Assembly (NCBI GenBank): GCA_963741625.1
Contig: CAVUIT010000012.1
Coordinates: forward strand, 1,054,001 to 1,118,000
Direction of reading: 5' to 3'
Length of the DNA: 64,000 nucleotides
DNA from: CAWBBA01 sp963741625
GTDB taxonomy: Bacteria > Desulfobacterota > Desulfomonilia > Desulfomonilales > Desulfomonilaceae
The number at the start of each line of letters is the position of its first letter. The first letter of the stretch is position 1. The notes under the pieces are model-generated. The model made no database searches, had not been told where the DNA came from, and saw only the letters and a list, made by a program, of their open reading frames with translations. The position numbers and the translations under genes were made by a program. Positions 10,218-19,584 of the stretch are shown here, piece by piece.

Positions 10218-10539
10218 ATCTTAAATAGTGAACAACGACTCCTTTGACCATACTCTCAGCCCTCCTACAAAAGGTGGGCTATTTTTTGGCCGAGTTTCTC
10301 CTGGTTTGTGTTTCTTGACCCAGTCGGCCGCGCTGAGCACCATTGCATTCACACGAAATATCAACGCACCTGGCGTGCAAGTTTTGTCACATGTGCCATT
10401 AACCGGCACTCCGCGGCCCTTGCTCGTGTTCAACCCTCAAGCGGAGGCTATTTGTATTCGATGCCGTGTGATAAAGTCTGAGGTATGAAGTCTGTTGCGA
10501 TACGTCGGGCGAACGCTTGCGATAAACCCTTGGAAACCG

Positions 10540-11875
10540 GTGAAGAGAGTGTCTGAAGGAACGTACTACATTGAGACCTACGGCTGTCAAATGAACGACC
10601 ACGACTCTGAAAAGATGGCCGCAATGCTGGAGGGGCTTGGACTCACCGAGGCATCATCCCCGGACGAAGCTGAAGTGGTTGTCATCAACACGTGTTCCAT
10701 AAGGGAAAAGGCCGAACATAAGCTGTACAGCGCATTGGGAAAATTAAAGCCTTTCAAGGAGAAGAATCCTGGAATGGTGACAGTAGTGGCCGGGTGTGTG
10801 GCTCAGCAGGAAAAAGATAAGCTGCTCAAAAAGGTCCGCCACCTCGATGCGGTCCTCGGAACACACTGCATATCGGAATTGCCTGAAGTCGTCAGGCAGG
10901 TAAAGAAAGCGCACGACCGCATCGCACTCACCGATTTCCGTCGGAATGTCGATTCCCTGCATTTTTCCGCGCCGCGTAAAGGTCCCAGCCCCGTCTGCAC
11001 TTACGTGACGATAATGCAGGGTTGCTCGAATTTCTGCTCGTACTGTGTCGTCCCCTTTACCCGAGGGCCTGAACAGAGCCGGCCTATGGACGAGATCATC
11101 GCGGAAGTTACCGCTCTGGCGGCAAGGGGAGTACGCGAGGTCACCCTGCTCGGACAGAACGTGAACGCGTACGGGAATGATCTGGGCAGTGGCAACTCAT
11201 TTTCCCGTCTCCTCACCGAATTGGACCGGACTCAGGGCCTTCGGAGAATCAGATTCACCACATCCCACCCCCGTGATTTCAATAGTGACCTCGCATTCGC
11301 TATGGCACATCTGGAATCGGTTTGCGAACACATTCATCTCCCCCTCCAAAGTGGTTCCGATAGGATCCTCCACGCAATGAAAAGGGGCTATACCCTCGCC
11401 GACTACCTGGGAAAGATTCATATCTTGAGGGAAGCAATTCCGTCAGTTGCTGTTACCGCGGACATGATCGTGGGGTTTCCCGGCGAGACTGAAGAGGATT
11501 TCTCCCAGACGCTCCAGGCACTGGAGCAGATCCGGTTCGATCAAATCTTTTCCTTCAAGTTTTCCTCCAGGCCCGGGACCTCGGCCCGCAATCTGCCCGA
11601 CCAGATCCCCGAGGAAGTGAAGGCGGAGCGCCTGGCACAAGTGCACGAGCTGCAGGACCGGATAACCGGGGCCTACCACCTCGCAGCGGAAGGTACCGTG
11701 GAAGAAGTTCTCATCGAAGGATCCAGACCCAGAACAGGCCAGCCGTTCGGTCGCACGCGCGGCAATAAGATTGTAAATCTGGAGCCGGCCGAAGGGCATC
11801 AAAGAAGGGGATCTGGTGAAGGTTGAGATCCTCCGAGGCCTAAGGCATTCGCTGACAGGAAAGAAGATTGGGTGA
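10540..11875 (+). CDS. miaB: tRNA-2-methylthio-N6-dimethylallyladenosine synthase MiaB (one frameshift)
   Basis: A radical SAM methylthiotransferase that modifies A37 of tRNAs. The N-terminal iron-sulfur cysteines are in ETYGCQMN, NTCSIREKAEHK and GCVAQQE. The radical SAM cluster is GCSNFCSYCVVPFTRG. The C-terminal TRAM domain begins near VEEVLIEG. Near 11793-11798 the frame breaks after EPAEG. Dropping one base gives IKEGDLVKVEILRGL and a stop at 11875, the expected TRAM end. The GTG at 10540 (or 10549) just before EGTYYIETYG is my preferred start; an in-frame TTG at 10495 is possible. About 444 residues, as usual for the family. Confidence 0.9.
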
Positions 11876-12231
11876 AGCGTGTGCCGGTTGGCACGTTCTT
11901 CAAAGAAGTTCCCCTCGTTTCAACAGCTTTCTGTAGAGCCCTTCAATACCTACTCCCATAGCTAGAGAGCTACAACGAAGCATAACAATGCTCGAAATAT
12001 TGGTGCCACGGACGTGCCGTCCGGCTCGTCCGTGCACGGATGAGCTTCGCACATCCGTGGCACCATGAAAAATTTCCTCTCCTTTGGGAGCGGGCTTTTT
12101 CGTAGGAGTGCACTATCAAACATGTGACGCGCCCGCGCAGCACGCGGGGTTGCCTGTCGCTTTAAGGCAAGCGAGATAGCTGCCCATCATTCCTTGCTTG
12201 GAAACGACACCTACTTGATCACCCATTGGGA
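11876..12231. repeat. Intergenic palindromic repeat between miaB and dacB
   Basis: No gene. Positions 12001-12017 and 12049-12065 form an inverted repeat (16 of 17 bases) with ends TGGTGCCACGGA / TCCGTGGCACCA. Its outer GGTGCCAC / GTGGCACC matches the inner palindrome at 8850-8920, so the two belong to one repeat family. The rest has no feature I can support. Confidence 0.6.
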
Positions 12232-13768
12232 TTACTTGCCGAGAGCCGGTAAATCCATAATCGAGCGAACAATCCGGTCTCCAAAATCGATCAAACCAGG
12301 TCCCTTTTCAAGACTGTTGACGATTACCGCAATGACGAAGGTCTTGCCTGAAGGTGTAATGCCGTATCCCGCGAGGGCATTGACCCCCCTAAGTGTCCCG
12401 GTTTTTGCCCGCAACCGTCTTTTCACGTTTGGGTCTGTGAACTTCTCTTTGAGCGTCCCGTCAACTCCCGCCACGCCGAATGAAGCCATGTACTCCGCAT
12501 TGTAAGAGAAGTCACGGGAGGCTGCGAGCAGCACACGAACAAACGCGGACGCACTCACACGGTTGTTTCGAGAAAGGCCGCTTGCCTCACTCAAGGAGAA
12601 GCACTCTTCACTTACACCACAAGAGAGGAGATACTTCCGAATAACGGACAACCCCTTTTCCCGAGTCCCGGGCGCGCCGTGCACCTTGGCTCCCATCGCC
12701 ATACTGATCTGTTCGGCCATAAAATTGTTGCTGAACTTGTTCAACCAATAGACTATCCCCCCCAGAGGGCGGGAATTGAATTCGTAATAAGAGACCGCTG
12801 CCGCGGGCACCTTACCGCGCACTACCTTACCGATCACTCTGATTCCTTCGCGGAGTAAAAATTCTTTGAATACCTCGCCAAAGTACACACTGGGCACTGC
12901 GACGTTGACGTAACGTCTCCATTCAGGAGCGTCCGCGCCGATCACCCCATCGAGCCGTATGATTTCACGATCGTCGGCAGTTACATGTTTGGTTATTTCT
13001 ACTTGTGCGGGCTTGCCGCCTTTGACCGTCTTCACGTTCGCCTTCACGATCGAATATTCCGAAACCGGGTCTACAATAATTTGAGCAGCTTGCCCCGGCC
13101 TTGAAGCGGGTTGGACCAACATCTTGATCGAATTGAAATTCAACGACAGGGCGCTGTACGGCGCATGATAGGACCTGGGGCCGAGTTTCTCATTCTCATC
13201 CAGGGGCGGCTCGGGAGTAAAGTATGAATCGTCCACGACGATGTTTCCTCGAATCTCCTGGAGCCCCTTATCCTTCAGCGCACGTGTCAGTGCAAAGAGC
13301 TCCTCACTCACAAGGTACGGGTCCCCGCAGCCCCTGAGAAAAAGATTCCCCACCGATTCGTCCCGAATTCTATCTGCCAGGATCTCAGTCACAAAGGTAA
13401 AATCGGGATTCAACGCTTGTAATGCTGCCCCGCTGGTGACCACCTTCATGGTGGAAGCCGGGACAAGGGGGAGATCCGGATTCTTCTCCATGATGATGCG
13501 GCCGGATTCAAGATCGGCCACCTGCACGGTAAGCGAACAATTGGCTGGTAGTTCGCGTTTGACTATCGCTTCAAGCTGTCCGTTCAGGGGGGGCGCGCCG
13601 GCTGCCAAGGCGCCAACGGATGTCGCTGCCGTTAGAATAACCGCCGAGACCGTAAGAGCCAGGTTTCTGCCGAGGTAAAGGTCGCCGTTGCCGAGGGGGG
13701 GGGCTGGCGAGTGAGGGACGCCTAGATGCGCGTACGTAGCGAAGGAGCCTAAGATTCAGCCTGAGCAT
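12232..13768 (-). CDS. dacB: D-alanyl-D-alanine carboxypeptidase/endopeptidase, PBP4 type (homopolymer frameshift near start)
   Basis: A periplasmic class C penicillin-binding protein that trims or cleaves peptidoglycan peptides. The catalytic SxxK is in PASTMK, the second motif is SRNN in GLSRNNRVSA, and the third is KTG in AKTGTLRGV. The long insert between SxxK and SRNN is typical of DacB. The frame read from the TTG at 13608 lacks a signal peptide, but upstream codons in the same frame encode LGRNLALTVSAVILTAATS. The only good start, ATG 13768 with AGGGGAG upstream, is in another frame. The two frames meet at a run of nine G (13695-13703), so one base there is probably wrong. About 511 residues when corrected. 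Confidence 0.88.
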
Positions 13769-14138
13769 ATAGCATTTCTCCCCTAATATTCTTTGTCTTT
13801 TTTCAAATAATGCTCTGAACCGGGGTGGTGGACCACAGGTGACCCCTATGGCGGGGGTCAGCCATTTTGCCCTGGTTTATTGCAGGGATAGCGATATCTG
13901 ATTCGGCGTGACCTGTCAAGAGAAGGGCCGAAAACGGGGAGAGTGGCGGAGTTTCTTTTGGGATTTCGGCATTTGATGCTCCGATAAAAGATCAATTATA
14001 TAAGCTACATAATTCTTAGCATCTACCTATTTCTCGTAAATCTTGTCAACTCACTGAAAAATCGTTCACTTTTTCCTTGACAATAAATTGGGTTTGCTAT
14101 TAAAGCAATATCCAACATTTCGAGCTGGGAGGAAGGGT
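13769..14138. other. dacB / beta-barrel divergent region
   Basis: No gene. It holds a small hairpin (TGACCCC at 13840-13846, GGGGTCA at 13854-13860) and the promoter candidate of the next gene. The second half is A+T-rich. Confidence 0.4.
14077..14105 (+). promoter_or_regulatory. Candidate sigma-70 promoter for the beta-barrel gene
   Basis: TTGACA at 14077-14082 with TATTAA (15-base spacer) or TTAAAG (17-base spacer). It lies 62 bases before the ATG; the paralog at 164-1296 has TTGACA 63 bases before its ATG. Confidence 0.45.
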
Positions 14139-15218
14139 ATGTTGAGAAGAATACCTTCTACGCCGTTGGTATGTCTAGTTGTTTTCCTTTCAACCATTTT
14201 CTTAAACGCTTCATGGGCCGCGGGACCTGATGAATCGCTGGATATACTGCTGAAGCCCAACCAGGCCGGCAGCGCTCCAACCGTAGTCGCTCATAAAGCC
14301 AAAGCCCCCCGCGCGGCATCTAGGTACGTGGTCGCCCCTATGGCTGTCCCCTACCCGCCGCCACCCCCGATGGGTATCACCAAGGTCAAGCCTTCCATGT
14401 GCCTCCCTTTTGCGGTCGGCGCACCCATGTGCATTTTGCCGGCTCCAAGGATGGGCCAGTGGGAAATGAGTGCGCAGGCATTTTTCGCCAGCGTGCGGGG
14501 CAAGATCGCGTGGCCGCGATACTCTCAATTCAACAATTTTCAAACTGACGACAGCGCCTTGTGGCCCAACCTCACCGATCAGCTGCAACTGCCGGCACAC
14601 CAGGTCATTGGTCAGTTCACTGCATCGTACCAATTCCGTCCCAACTGGGCGGTACGGTTCTCGGTGCTCGGCTTCGAGTCGAGCGGAGGCGGGCTGGTGC
14701 AGCAGGTGAACAATTTGACCGGGTTCTTCGTCTTCGGCAACCAGTTCTTCACCTTCGGGCAACAGATTCAGTCCAAGTGGACACACACTTACGCCACGGT
14801 GGGACTCGTTTACGATGCCATTCGAAGCTGTCGCGCCAAAGTGAGTGTATTCGCCAACTGGGTACATGTGGACGACAGAATCAACGTCATCTGTAGCACC
14901 TGCGGCTTCGGCAACTCAACCTTCAGCAAGAATACCGATGCGGCCATGGTGGGGCTGCAGTTCCAGAAGTGTCTGGTGGCCATGCCAAATGGCGGGACCT
15001 TTTCCTCCGACTGCAAGGCCGGCGCCATCTTTCTGGATAACGTTGAGGGTTGGGACGTTGAACTCGGCGGACGCTACTCTATCCCCCTTAATGCAGGCGG
15101 CCGCTGGGGCTACCTAAAAGGTGGATACCGCTTCATAAACCTGAATAAATCACAATCCGACTTTGTCTTCAATAACGCGCTGGAAGGCGGATTCGCGGAA
15201 TTCGGCTTCATCTTCTGA
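14139..15218 (+). CDS. Outer-membrane beta-barrel-like protein (intact paralog)
   Basis: The start ATG at 14139 follows GGGAGGAAGGG. The signal peptide (TPLVCLVVFLSTIFLNASWA) probably ends before AGPDES. A short Pro-rich stretch (PMAVPYPPPPPMG) precedes a domain of alternating hydrophobic/aromatic strands that ends FAEFGFIF, the terminal-Phe signature of outer-membrane barrels. 359 residues with several cysteine pairs (RSCRAK, CSTCGF, SSDCKAG), which is unusual for barrels. It shares its length, linker and C-terminal strands with the protein at 164-1296. Function is unknown. It is monocistronic, with an intrinsic terminator 150 bases downstream. Confidence 0.8.
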   Translation: MLRRIPSTPLVCLVVFLSTIFLNASWAAGPDESLDILLKPNQAGSAPTVVAHKAKAPRAASRYVVAPMAVPYPPPPPMGITKVKPSMCLPFAVGAPMCILPAPRMGQWEMSAQAFFASVRGKIAWPRYSQFNNFQTDDSALWPNLTDQLQLPAHQVIGQFTASYQFRPNWAVRFSVLGFESSGGGLVQQVNNLTGFFVFGNQFFTFGQQIQSKWTHTYATVGLVYDAIRSCRAKVSVFANWVHVDDRINVICSTCGFGNSTFSKNTDAAMVGLQFQKCLVAMPNGGTFSSDCKAGAIFLDNVEGWDVELGGRYSIPLNAGGRWGYLKGGYRFINLNKSQSDFVFNNALEGGFAEFGFIF

Positions 15219-15367
15219 TCGCAGAGTTTTGTCGGCCGGTGAATGAGGAGCGAACAACAATCGTCAACTCCGGAGCTGCGCGCAAATGATACACCTCGAA
15301 CCTCCGGAGTCCTGCTTAAGACGAGGCTAGAGTTCACTCATCAGTTTACCGGCCATTCTGTTTCATT

Positions 15368-15425
15368 AGCCCGGCCGTCTGACGGCGTCTCCCAGCTCGA
15401 CCCCTACGGTCGGGCTTTCTTTTTG
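15368..15425 (+). terminator. Intrinsic terminator after the beta-barrel gene
   Basis: Arms AGCCCGGCCG (15368-15377) and CGGTCGGGCT (15407-15416), one G-T pair, followed by TTCTTTTTG. It lies between the convergent beta-barrel gene and gltX. Confidence 0.65.
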
Positions 15426-15445
15426 AAAAATCTCTTGTCCGAATC

Positions 15446-16990
15446 TCAGTCAGCATCCATCGCTGGGACTAGCTCTTTCGCTCTGATCAGGCGTTTGACC
15501 ACAGCTTCACGGCCGAGCGTTTCCAGCATTTCAAATAGGCCGGGCCCTACTGATGTTCCGGATACCGCGGTGCGAGCCGCGTTGATCAACAGGCCGGCTT
15601 TGACTTCCTTTGCATCTGCGTAATTACGGAAGACATCCTCTGTGGAATGAGCGCTGAACTCCGGCAAGGAGGTCAGTCGCTCGGCCAACTCAGGAAGCAG
15701 CTCTCTCAGGCGAGGCTCTTTGAGATTCTTCTTCACGGCCTTTTCGTCAAACTCGAAATCTTCAGAAAAATAGCACCGGCCCCAAGTCGAAAAATCCTTC
15801 AGTGTAAGGAACCGCGCCCGAATGAGGTCAAGAGTTCTCAGGAACCACTCGCGCTCTTCGTTCTGGAAAGAATCGCGCCACAAGCCTGATTCCTTCAACT
15901 CCGCCTCCACGTAGGGAACAAGTTCGTCCAATGGCATGGTGCGAATATAAGTGGAATTGAAGTGAATGGCCTTTGGGTCGGTCCAGTTCCTAGGGTCACC
16001 GGGGACGTAATTAAAGATGGAATTGGCTCTGTTGACCCGTGACAGGTCAAAGGCTTCTACTAGCTCCTCTCGAGTAAAAAACTCGCGGCCGTCCGTCGTT
16101 GCCCAGCCGAGGAGCGCCATGAAATTGCACAGCGCCCACGGCAGAAACCCTTGCCGCCGATAATAGGAAATCGTCACCACATCGCCGTGCGTCCGCTTCG
16201 ACAGCTTGGCTTTCTTGTTGTCGAGGGTCAGCGGCATGTGTGCGAAGAGAGGTGGGGTGATTCCGAGCCCCTTATAGATCAGGACCTGTTTTGGCGTGTT
16301 TGCAATACCGTCGGCTCCTCGAATGACGTGTGTGATCCGGTCCAGCGCATCGTCCACCGCGTTGCTCAGGATGTACAGCGGCCGCCCGTCGGAACGAAGC
16401 ACCACGAAGTCTTCTATATCCTGCCCTCGCTTTTCAACTCTTCCGTAGACCGCGTCATCAAATGCCACGGTGTCGGAAGGGTCTCGGGGCACGCGAAAGC
16501 GGATCACGTAGGGAAGTCCTTGCTGCAGCTTTTCCTCTATCTGGCTCTGCGAAAGATTGCGGCAGCGTCCATCGTACATGAAGGCAATCTTCTTTGCCTC
16601 CGCCTCTTTCCTTTGGGCCTCAAGCTCTTCCCGGGTGCAGAAGCACCGGTAGGCATGCCCTCTGCTGAGAAGCTCTTGGGCCGCTTCCACATGTTTGGGT
16701 AGATTGGCGGTTTGGAAGTACGGACCCTCGTCCCAATCCAGGCCAAGCCACGTGAGGCCATCCAGGATTTCCTGGACAGATTCTTTGCTGGAGCGTTCCG
16801 CATCGGTGTCTTCTATTCGAAGAATGAAAACGCCGCCTGTTTTTCTGGCCCATAGCCAGTTGTAGAGCGCTGTACGCGCTCCTCCAAGGTGCAGGTATCC
16901 GGTAGGGGAAGGCGCGAAACGCACGCGTACCTGCGCTTGAGATTTGCTTTCGTCAGGATTCATAGTCACCAAATTTGCACGCTGGTTCAT
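15446..16990 (-). CDS. gltX: Glutamyl-tRNA synthetase
   Basis: Class I synthetase charging tRNA-Glu (possibly also tRNA-Gln if the organism uses the amidotransferase route). The HIGH-type motif lies in APSPTGYLHLGGARTAL, the KMSKS-type motif is KLSKRTHGD, and the zinc-type cysteines are in YRCFCTREEL and YDGRCR. 514 residues, at the long end of normal. The ATG at 16963 (MNPDES) is an alternative start nearer the conserved domain. The ATG at 16990 overlaps the stop of the upstream hydrolase gene by four bases, so the two form an operon. Confidence 0.95.
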   Translation of the reverse strand: MNQRANLVTMNPDESKSQAQVRVRFAPSPTGYLHLGGARTALYNWLWARKTGGVFILRIEDTDAERSSKESVQEILDGLTWLGLDWDEGPYFQTANLPKHVEAAQELLSRGHAYRCFCTREELEAQRKEAEAKKIAFMYDGRCRNLSQSQIEEKLQQGLPYVIRFRVPRDPSDTVAFDDAVYGRVEKRGQDIEDFVVLRSDGRPLYILSNAVDDALDRITHVIRGADGIANTPKQVLIYKGLGITPPLFAHMPLTLDNKKAKLSKRTHGDVVTISYYRRQGFLPWALCNFMALLGWATTDGREFFTREELVEAFDLSRVNRANSIFNYVPGDPRNWTDPKAIHFNSTYIRTMPLDELVPYVEAELKESGLWRDSFQNEEREWFLRTLDLIRARFLTLKDFSTWGRCYFSEDFEFDEKAVKKNLKEPRLRELLPELAERLTSLPEFSAHSTEDVFRNYADAKEVKAGLLINAARTAVSGTSVGPGLFEMLETLGREAVVKRLIRAKELVPAMDAD

Positions 16991-17619
16991 TTTGTCGGGT
17001 CCAAAACTGTCACTGGAGCTTTGGACAATTTTCGGAAAGTTTCGCGGTCATCGAGGCTCCCCACGATGTCTCCACAGTGCATGGGCACCGCCACTTTGGG
17101 ATTAATCTTTTGTATCGCCTCTGCAGCCTGCTTCACAGTCATTGTGTACGTTCCTCCGACTGGCAGAAGAGCTACATCGGCGCAAATATTAGCCATTTCC
17201 GGGATCATGTCGGTGTCACCCGAGTGATAGACACGGAACCCGTCCACTGTTACCACATAGCCGACCCAATTGTTCTTTTTGGGGTGAAACTGCTTGTCCG
17301 TATTATATGCGGGCACCGCTTCTATCTTTACTTCTCCTATTTCGAGACTGCCGCCTGGGGCTATGACTTTGAAAGCATCACCGAAGCCGGCCTTGCAGTC
17401 CGCTGGTCCGACGATGACTGTCGATGGCTTTCGAATTTTTTCCACATCCTCTTCAGAGAGATGATCGTAATGGCTGTGAGTGATGCAGACGATATCAGCC
17501 GGCACCGAACTTTTGAGTTTCCAGGGGTCAATGTACACTGTAGTCCGCGAGCCGTCGATCCGAAAGCTTGCATGCCCCAACCACTTGATTTTTTCCTTCA
17601 CAAAAGATTCAGCATCCAT
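16987..17619 (-). CDS. Metallo-beta-lactamase-fold metal-dependent hydrolase (UPF0173-like)
   Basis: 210 residues from the ATG at 17619, which has AAGGAGG eight bases upstream; the frame stays open upstream but without protein character. The metal motif is THSHYDHLSEED (HxHxDH), with later ligands in HSGDTDM and PMHCGD, and GGTYTM typical of the UPF0173 family. The substrate is unknown. It overlaps gltX by ATGA and is probably expressed with it. Confidence 0.85.
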   Translation of the reverse strand: MDAESFVKEKIKWLGHASFRIDGSRTTVYIDPWKLKSSVPADIVCITHSHYDHLSEEDVEKIRKPSTVIVGPADCKAGFGDAFKVIAPGGSLEIGEVKIEAVPAYNTDKQFHPKKNNWVGYVVTVDGFRVYHSGDTDMIPEMANICADVALLPVGGTYTMTVKQAAEAIQKINPKVAVPMHCGDIVGSLDDRETFRKLSKAPVTVLDPTK

Positions 17620-17848
17620 GTTTTCCTCCTTGCTTGAAGCTGGACCCCTAAAAAGGGCGCAGAATGTTTTGTGTGGGCCGGCTTGCCATTGATATGGAGC
17701 TTTAAGAACCATTTTCATTGTACGCAGCGATTCACCTAATTGCAAATTCACGGCGACCGCGGTCATCCAGCCGGGCAGAAAGTTTTGTCCATTGCGAATC
17801 CTGGTGCGAAGAACGCCTATCGGTAGCCGTCGGTCTGACTTTCTCCGA

Positions 17849-17877
17849 ATGACAGACACAGTGAGTTACTGTATAAT
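17849..17877 (+). promoter_or_regulatory. Strong sigma-70 promoter match
   Basis: ATGACA (17849-17854), exactly 17 bases, TATAAT (17872-17877). This is the best promoter match I saw in the window. It reads away from the hydrolase gene and toward the small membrane-protein frame at 17914. Confidence 0.55.
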
Positions 17878-17913
17878 TGGAGGAGCCTGAAAAATGAGAA
17901 CCACGTGAGCCCG

Positions 17914-18216
17914 ATGCCTGAAAACAAGAGAACTCCGAAGCTCAGCAACACCAGAACCGACCGAGATTGGATCATGATAGTGCTAGGGGTGTGTCTAGTG
18001 ATCTTCCTTCTGGTGGGCGGATATCTAAGCTGTGGCAAGACGGAAAAGAGCACCCCGCCAAGATTGCGGGGACCTGTGAAAGATCCCGCCCGCCTGGGAG
18101 CCAGGTACAGCAACCCCATACGTTGGTGCAATCGTCCTACGTCGGGACCTAACTCCCGCCTCTTGAAGCAACCCCCTGAGCACAAAAAAACCCCTCAGAC
18201 GGGCTTACAGGGCTAG
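17914..18216 (+). CDS. Small single-span membrane protein (hypothetical)
   Basis: About 100 residues from ATG 17914 (MPENKRTPKLSN); a GTG at 17905 is also in frame. A basic N-terminus is followed by one hydrophobic segment (WIMIVLGVCLVIFLLVGGY) ending in SCGK, then a Pro/Arg-rich tail. A good promoter lies upstream. A GGAGGAG at 17879-17885 precedes an ATG at 17893 that reaches a stop after four codons in another frame, so a start-region indel is possible. I do not recognise the family, and the tail may be non-coding. Confidence 0.4.
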   Translation: MPENKRTPKLSNTRTDRDWIMIVLGVCLVIFLLVGGYLSCGKTEKSTPPRLRGPVKDPARLGARYSNPIRWCNRPTSGPNSRLLKQPPEHKKTPQTGLQG

Positions 18217-18305
18217 GCCATGCCGTTACCTGGTGGGGTATAATAAAATAATGGTCTATTATAGCGCGTTTCCTCACCGAGTGATAGATTTATGGGGGAT
18301 ATCGG

Positions 18306-18362
18306 GTAAGCTTTCAATTTCCAGGGGGCAAGTGTCATCACCCCACGGAACTGAAAGCTTAC
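18306..18362. repeat. Long stem-loop upstream of the DUF502 gene
   Basis: Arms GTAAGCTTTCAATTTCC (18306-18322) and GGAACTGAAAGCTTAC (18347-18362), with eleven outer bases perfect. A second internal pairing (GGGG / CCCC) closes most of the loop. It lies about 120 bases before the probable start codon. There is no U-run after it, so it is not a simple terminator. It could be an RNA control element or a small palindromic repeat. Confidence 0.55.
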
Positions 18363-18485
18363 GATGTAACGGTGACCAATGTTTTCCTTTGCTAACTGTT
18401 TCCATTGGCCTGGACCTGCTCGGAGCAAAGGAGACGCGGTCTTTCTGAGCAAACACTTACAAAGAAAGGTTACGGAGAAAAACCA

Positions 18486-19163
18486 TTGCGACCATTTGCA
18501 AGCGCAGTACTGCGATTCTTTCTCGCCGGCACGGCCACGCTGCTCCCTTTCCTGGTGACCATCTTCGTGGTGAGCTGGATAGTGAGGTTTGCCGACGCGT
18601 ATATCGGCCCCAGCAGCTCTTTCGGGTTGTTTCTCCTAACAATCGTGGGGGACTCTCATAAGTACCCCGGCTACATAGCCGGCTACCTTGTCGTAGTGCT
18701 CCTGATTATGCTTCTAGGTTTTCTGGTGACCCGAGCCACGGTGGCCAGACTCCATCGCGCTATCGATTCCCTCTTTGCAAAGATCCCCCTTGTCGGGAAA
18801 ATCTATTCCGGGGTGGGGCAGGTGGTGGATGTATTTGGCAAGAAGGAGCAGGCCGGCAGATTCGGAGGAGTGGGCCATGTTCGCCTGGGAAATGTGAGAA
18901 TGCTGGGGCTCCTGACCTCTACCCAACGTTACGAACTCGAGGATGGCGCGCAACATTTCCTGGTATTTGTTCCCAACTCTCCGATTCCCGCCACGGGGTT
19001 CAACGTTCTGGTGCCGGTGGAAGATTTCGTGCAGCTTGATATGACGGTGGAAGAGCTTGCCAAGCTATTGATGTCACTGGGGCTTATCGGTACGCAAGTG
19101 CTCTCCGGCCCTTGTGTGCCAATTGAGCTAGGGAAGATAGCCAATGAGCGGAAAACTGTATAG
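18486..19163 (+). CDS. DUF502 family membrane protein
   Basis: About 225 residues from TTG 18486, which has CGGAG upstream; the frame is open to 18405 but that part lacks protein character. Two transmembrane segments (FFLAGTATLLPFLVTIFVVSW and YLVVVLLIMLLGFLVT) flank a short loop. The conserved DUF502 segment IPLVGKIYSGVGQV and the soluble C-terminal domain with FVPNSPIPATGFNVLVP follow. Function is unknown; homologs occur widely in proteobacteria and plants. The last 20 bases overlap the next gene. Confidence 0.85.
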   Translation: MRPFASAVLRFFLAGTATLLPFLVTIFVVSWIVRFADAYIGPSSSFGLFLLTIVGDSHKYPGYIAGYLVVVLLIMLLGFLVTRATVARLHRAIDSLFAKIPLVGKIYSGVGQVVDVFGKKEQAGRFGGVGHVRLGNVRMLGLLTSTQRYELEDGAQHFLVFVPNSPIPATGFNVLVPVEDFVQLDMTVEELAKLLMSLGLIGTQVLSGPCVPIELGKIANERKTV

Positions 19164-19563
19164 CGAGTTGATAAAGCGCACCAGCGGGGAACCGTACGGT
19201 CGGTTATTGGGAATGGAAGTTGTCGAGATCGGGTCGGGCAGTTCGCTGGTAAGGATGCGCGTCCGGCCGGATCTGGAAAACATCTTCGGCGTGACGCATG
19301 GCGGCGCGCTTTTTTCTTTGATCGACCAGGCGTTCCAAATAGCCAGCAACAGTCATGGGGTCCTGTCTGTCGCGCTCAACGTGAGTATCACCTACGCGGC
19401 CCCGCCCAAGCCGAGCACCGTGCTTGAAGCGCGTGCAACAGAAATTCACAAGACAAACCGTACAGCCACATACTTTTGCGAGGTGAGGGAGAAAGACGAA
19501 GGGACTCTTATCGCGACCGCACAAGCTCTCGCGTACAGGACCGGCAAACAGATTGAATTCTAG
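19144..19563 (+). CDS. PaaI-type hotdog-fold thioesterase
   Basis: 139 residues with a single hotdog domain. The PaaI-like catalytic region is FGVTHGGALFSLIDQAFQIA, followed by a strand with VALNVSITYAAPP. It probably hydrolyses an aryl- or acyl-CoA. It overlaps DUF502 by 20 bases and is therefore co-translated. A second thioesterase of the same superfamily is at 32019. Confidence 0.88.
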   Translation: MSGKLYSELIKRTSGEPYGRLLGMEVVEIGSGSSLVRMRVRPDLENIFGVTHGGALFSLIDQAFQIASNSHGVLSVALNVSITYAAPPKPSTVLEARATEIHKTNRTATYFCEVREKDEGTLIATAQALAYRTGKQIEF

Positions 19564-19584
19564 TGACGCGTCTGGGGCAAGAAA

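Larger units (their letters stand above)
10089..10494. other. mdh-miaB intergenic region
   Basis: No convincing gene. It holds the probable mdh terminator (10127-10157) and a sigma-54-like -24/-12 sequence at 10202-10217 (TGGCAC, five bases, TTGCC). The spacing of GG to GC is the canonical ten bases. A short open frame at 10228-10488 has low protein character and I do not call it. Confidence 0.4.

Noticed and set aside
10228..10488. 86-codon frame between mdh and miaB
   Set aside because: Composition unlike the flanking genes, no ribosome site, overlaps likely control sequence.
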